64,000 bases of DNA from Enterococcus faecium (GTDB lineage: Bacteria > Bacillota > Bacilli > Lactobacillales > Enterococcaceae): contig NZ_CP118955.1 in assembly GCF_029023785.1 (NCBI RefSeq), positions 804,501-868,500 of the forward strand. The letters run 5' to 3'. The notes under the pieces were generated by a model. It was not told the DNA's origin. It searched no databases and saw only the letters and a program-made list of their open reading frames with translations. Positions 63,777-64,000 of the stretch are shown here, piece by piece. The translations under genes were made by a program, and so were the position numbers. The stretch's first letter is position 1. Each line of letters begins with the position of its first letter.

Positions 63777-64000
63777 CTACCTCACAGGAATAGGAATTTG
63801 TGCAACAAGAGTATGAATGATTTGTTTCTTTTCGTCTTCCTTCAATGAACGATCGTAAAAAATCAGGCGATGGGAAAACACGTAAGGAACTAAATCCTGC
63901 AAATCTTTGGGCGTGACGTAATTTCTCCCATGGATTAAAGCATAAGCTTTTGCTGCCTGAATAAAGGAAAGGCTTCCTCGTGGACTGATGCCAAGCTGGA
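63777..64000 (-). CDS. MoxR-family AAA ATPase (partial, 5' part outside window)
   Basis: Only the last 74 residues are visible. The segment LGISPRGSLSFIQAAKAYAL and GRNYVTPKDLQDLVPYVFSH matches the lid region of MoxR AAA+ proteins, where GxSPRA is normal. It is followed after 13 bases by the DUF58 gene, giving the standard MoxR-DUF58-transglutaminase order. Confidence 0.88.
   Translation of the reverse strand, partial: QLGISPRGSLSFIQAAKAYALIHGRNYVTPKDLQDLVPYVFSHRLIFYDRSLKEDEKKQIIHTLVAQIPIPVR

Overview
The window reads as a low-GC Gram-positive chromosome, most likely Enterococcus of the E. faecium group. This rests on gene content and order: phoH-pgpH-ybeY-dgkA-era-recO-glyQS, a Wzg/Wzd/Wze/Wzh capsule locus, an E. 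hirae-type copYZAB operon, T-box leaders and an IS256-family element. No database search was possible, so the species is an inference. There are no tRNA, rRNA or CRISPR features and no prophage.

Layout. 1-1.4 kb: 5' part of brnQ (minus) with its T-box. 1.7-11 kb: conserved housekeeping cluster (PhoH, c-di-AMP phosphodiesterase, rRNA maturation, undecaprenol kinase, Era, RecO, glycyl-tRNA synthetase behind a Gly T-box). 11.3-24.8 kb: capsule locus. An intact IS256-type element, with a perfect 8-bp target duplication, sits between the native promoter and the first gene. The regulatory/assembly genes are followed by a markedly AT-rich cassette of glycosyltransferases, Wzy and Wzx, with a UDP-glucose dehydrogenase inside it. 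25-29.7 kb: RpiR regulator and a fructose-type PTS operon with a PfkB kinase and LacD aldolase, possibly for tagatose via the 1-phosphate. 29.9-38.4 kb: YidC, acylphosphatase, an rRNA methylase, an HD protein, a FusB-like EF-G-binding protein behind a leader peptide, a fluoride riboswitch with a CLC-F antiporter, a DUF218 protein and DacA. 38.6-47.3 kb: a baeRF-like protein, a small secreted/membrane pair, cold-shock protein, DinG, YpmB-like protein, AspB and AsnS. 47.3-54.7 kb: repeats, two gene relics, SGNH hydrolase, YccF, a Zn/Cd-type P-ATPase behind an ArsR-type operator, and an amino-acid permease. 54.8-60.4 kb: a P-loop kinase and copYZAB. 60.5-64 kb (minus): a MoxR-DUF58-transglutaminase operon in which both complete-length genes are broken, one by a frameshift in a homopolymer and one by an internal stop.

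The most unusual signal is a family of about 113-bp imperfect palindromes. They occur singly or in tandem (order C-B-A, E-C-D, A-B-D-C) directly after stop codons, in the same orientation as the upstream gene, and end in a terminator. Five subfamilies have different arm sequences but keep complementarity in three helices, which points to selection for a folded structure. A bare terminator carrying the same head motif follows copB. Other notable points are a likely hybrid promoter made by the IS end, the attenuator-like leader of the FusB-like gene, and several genes too short for routine calling.
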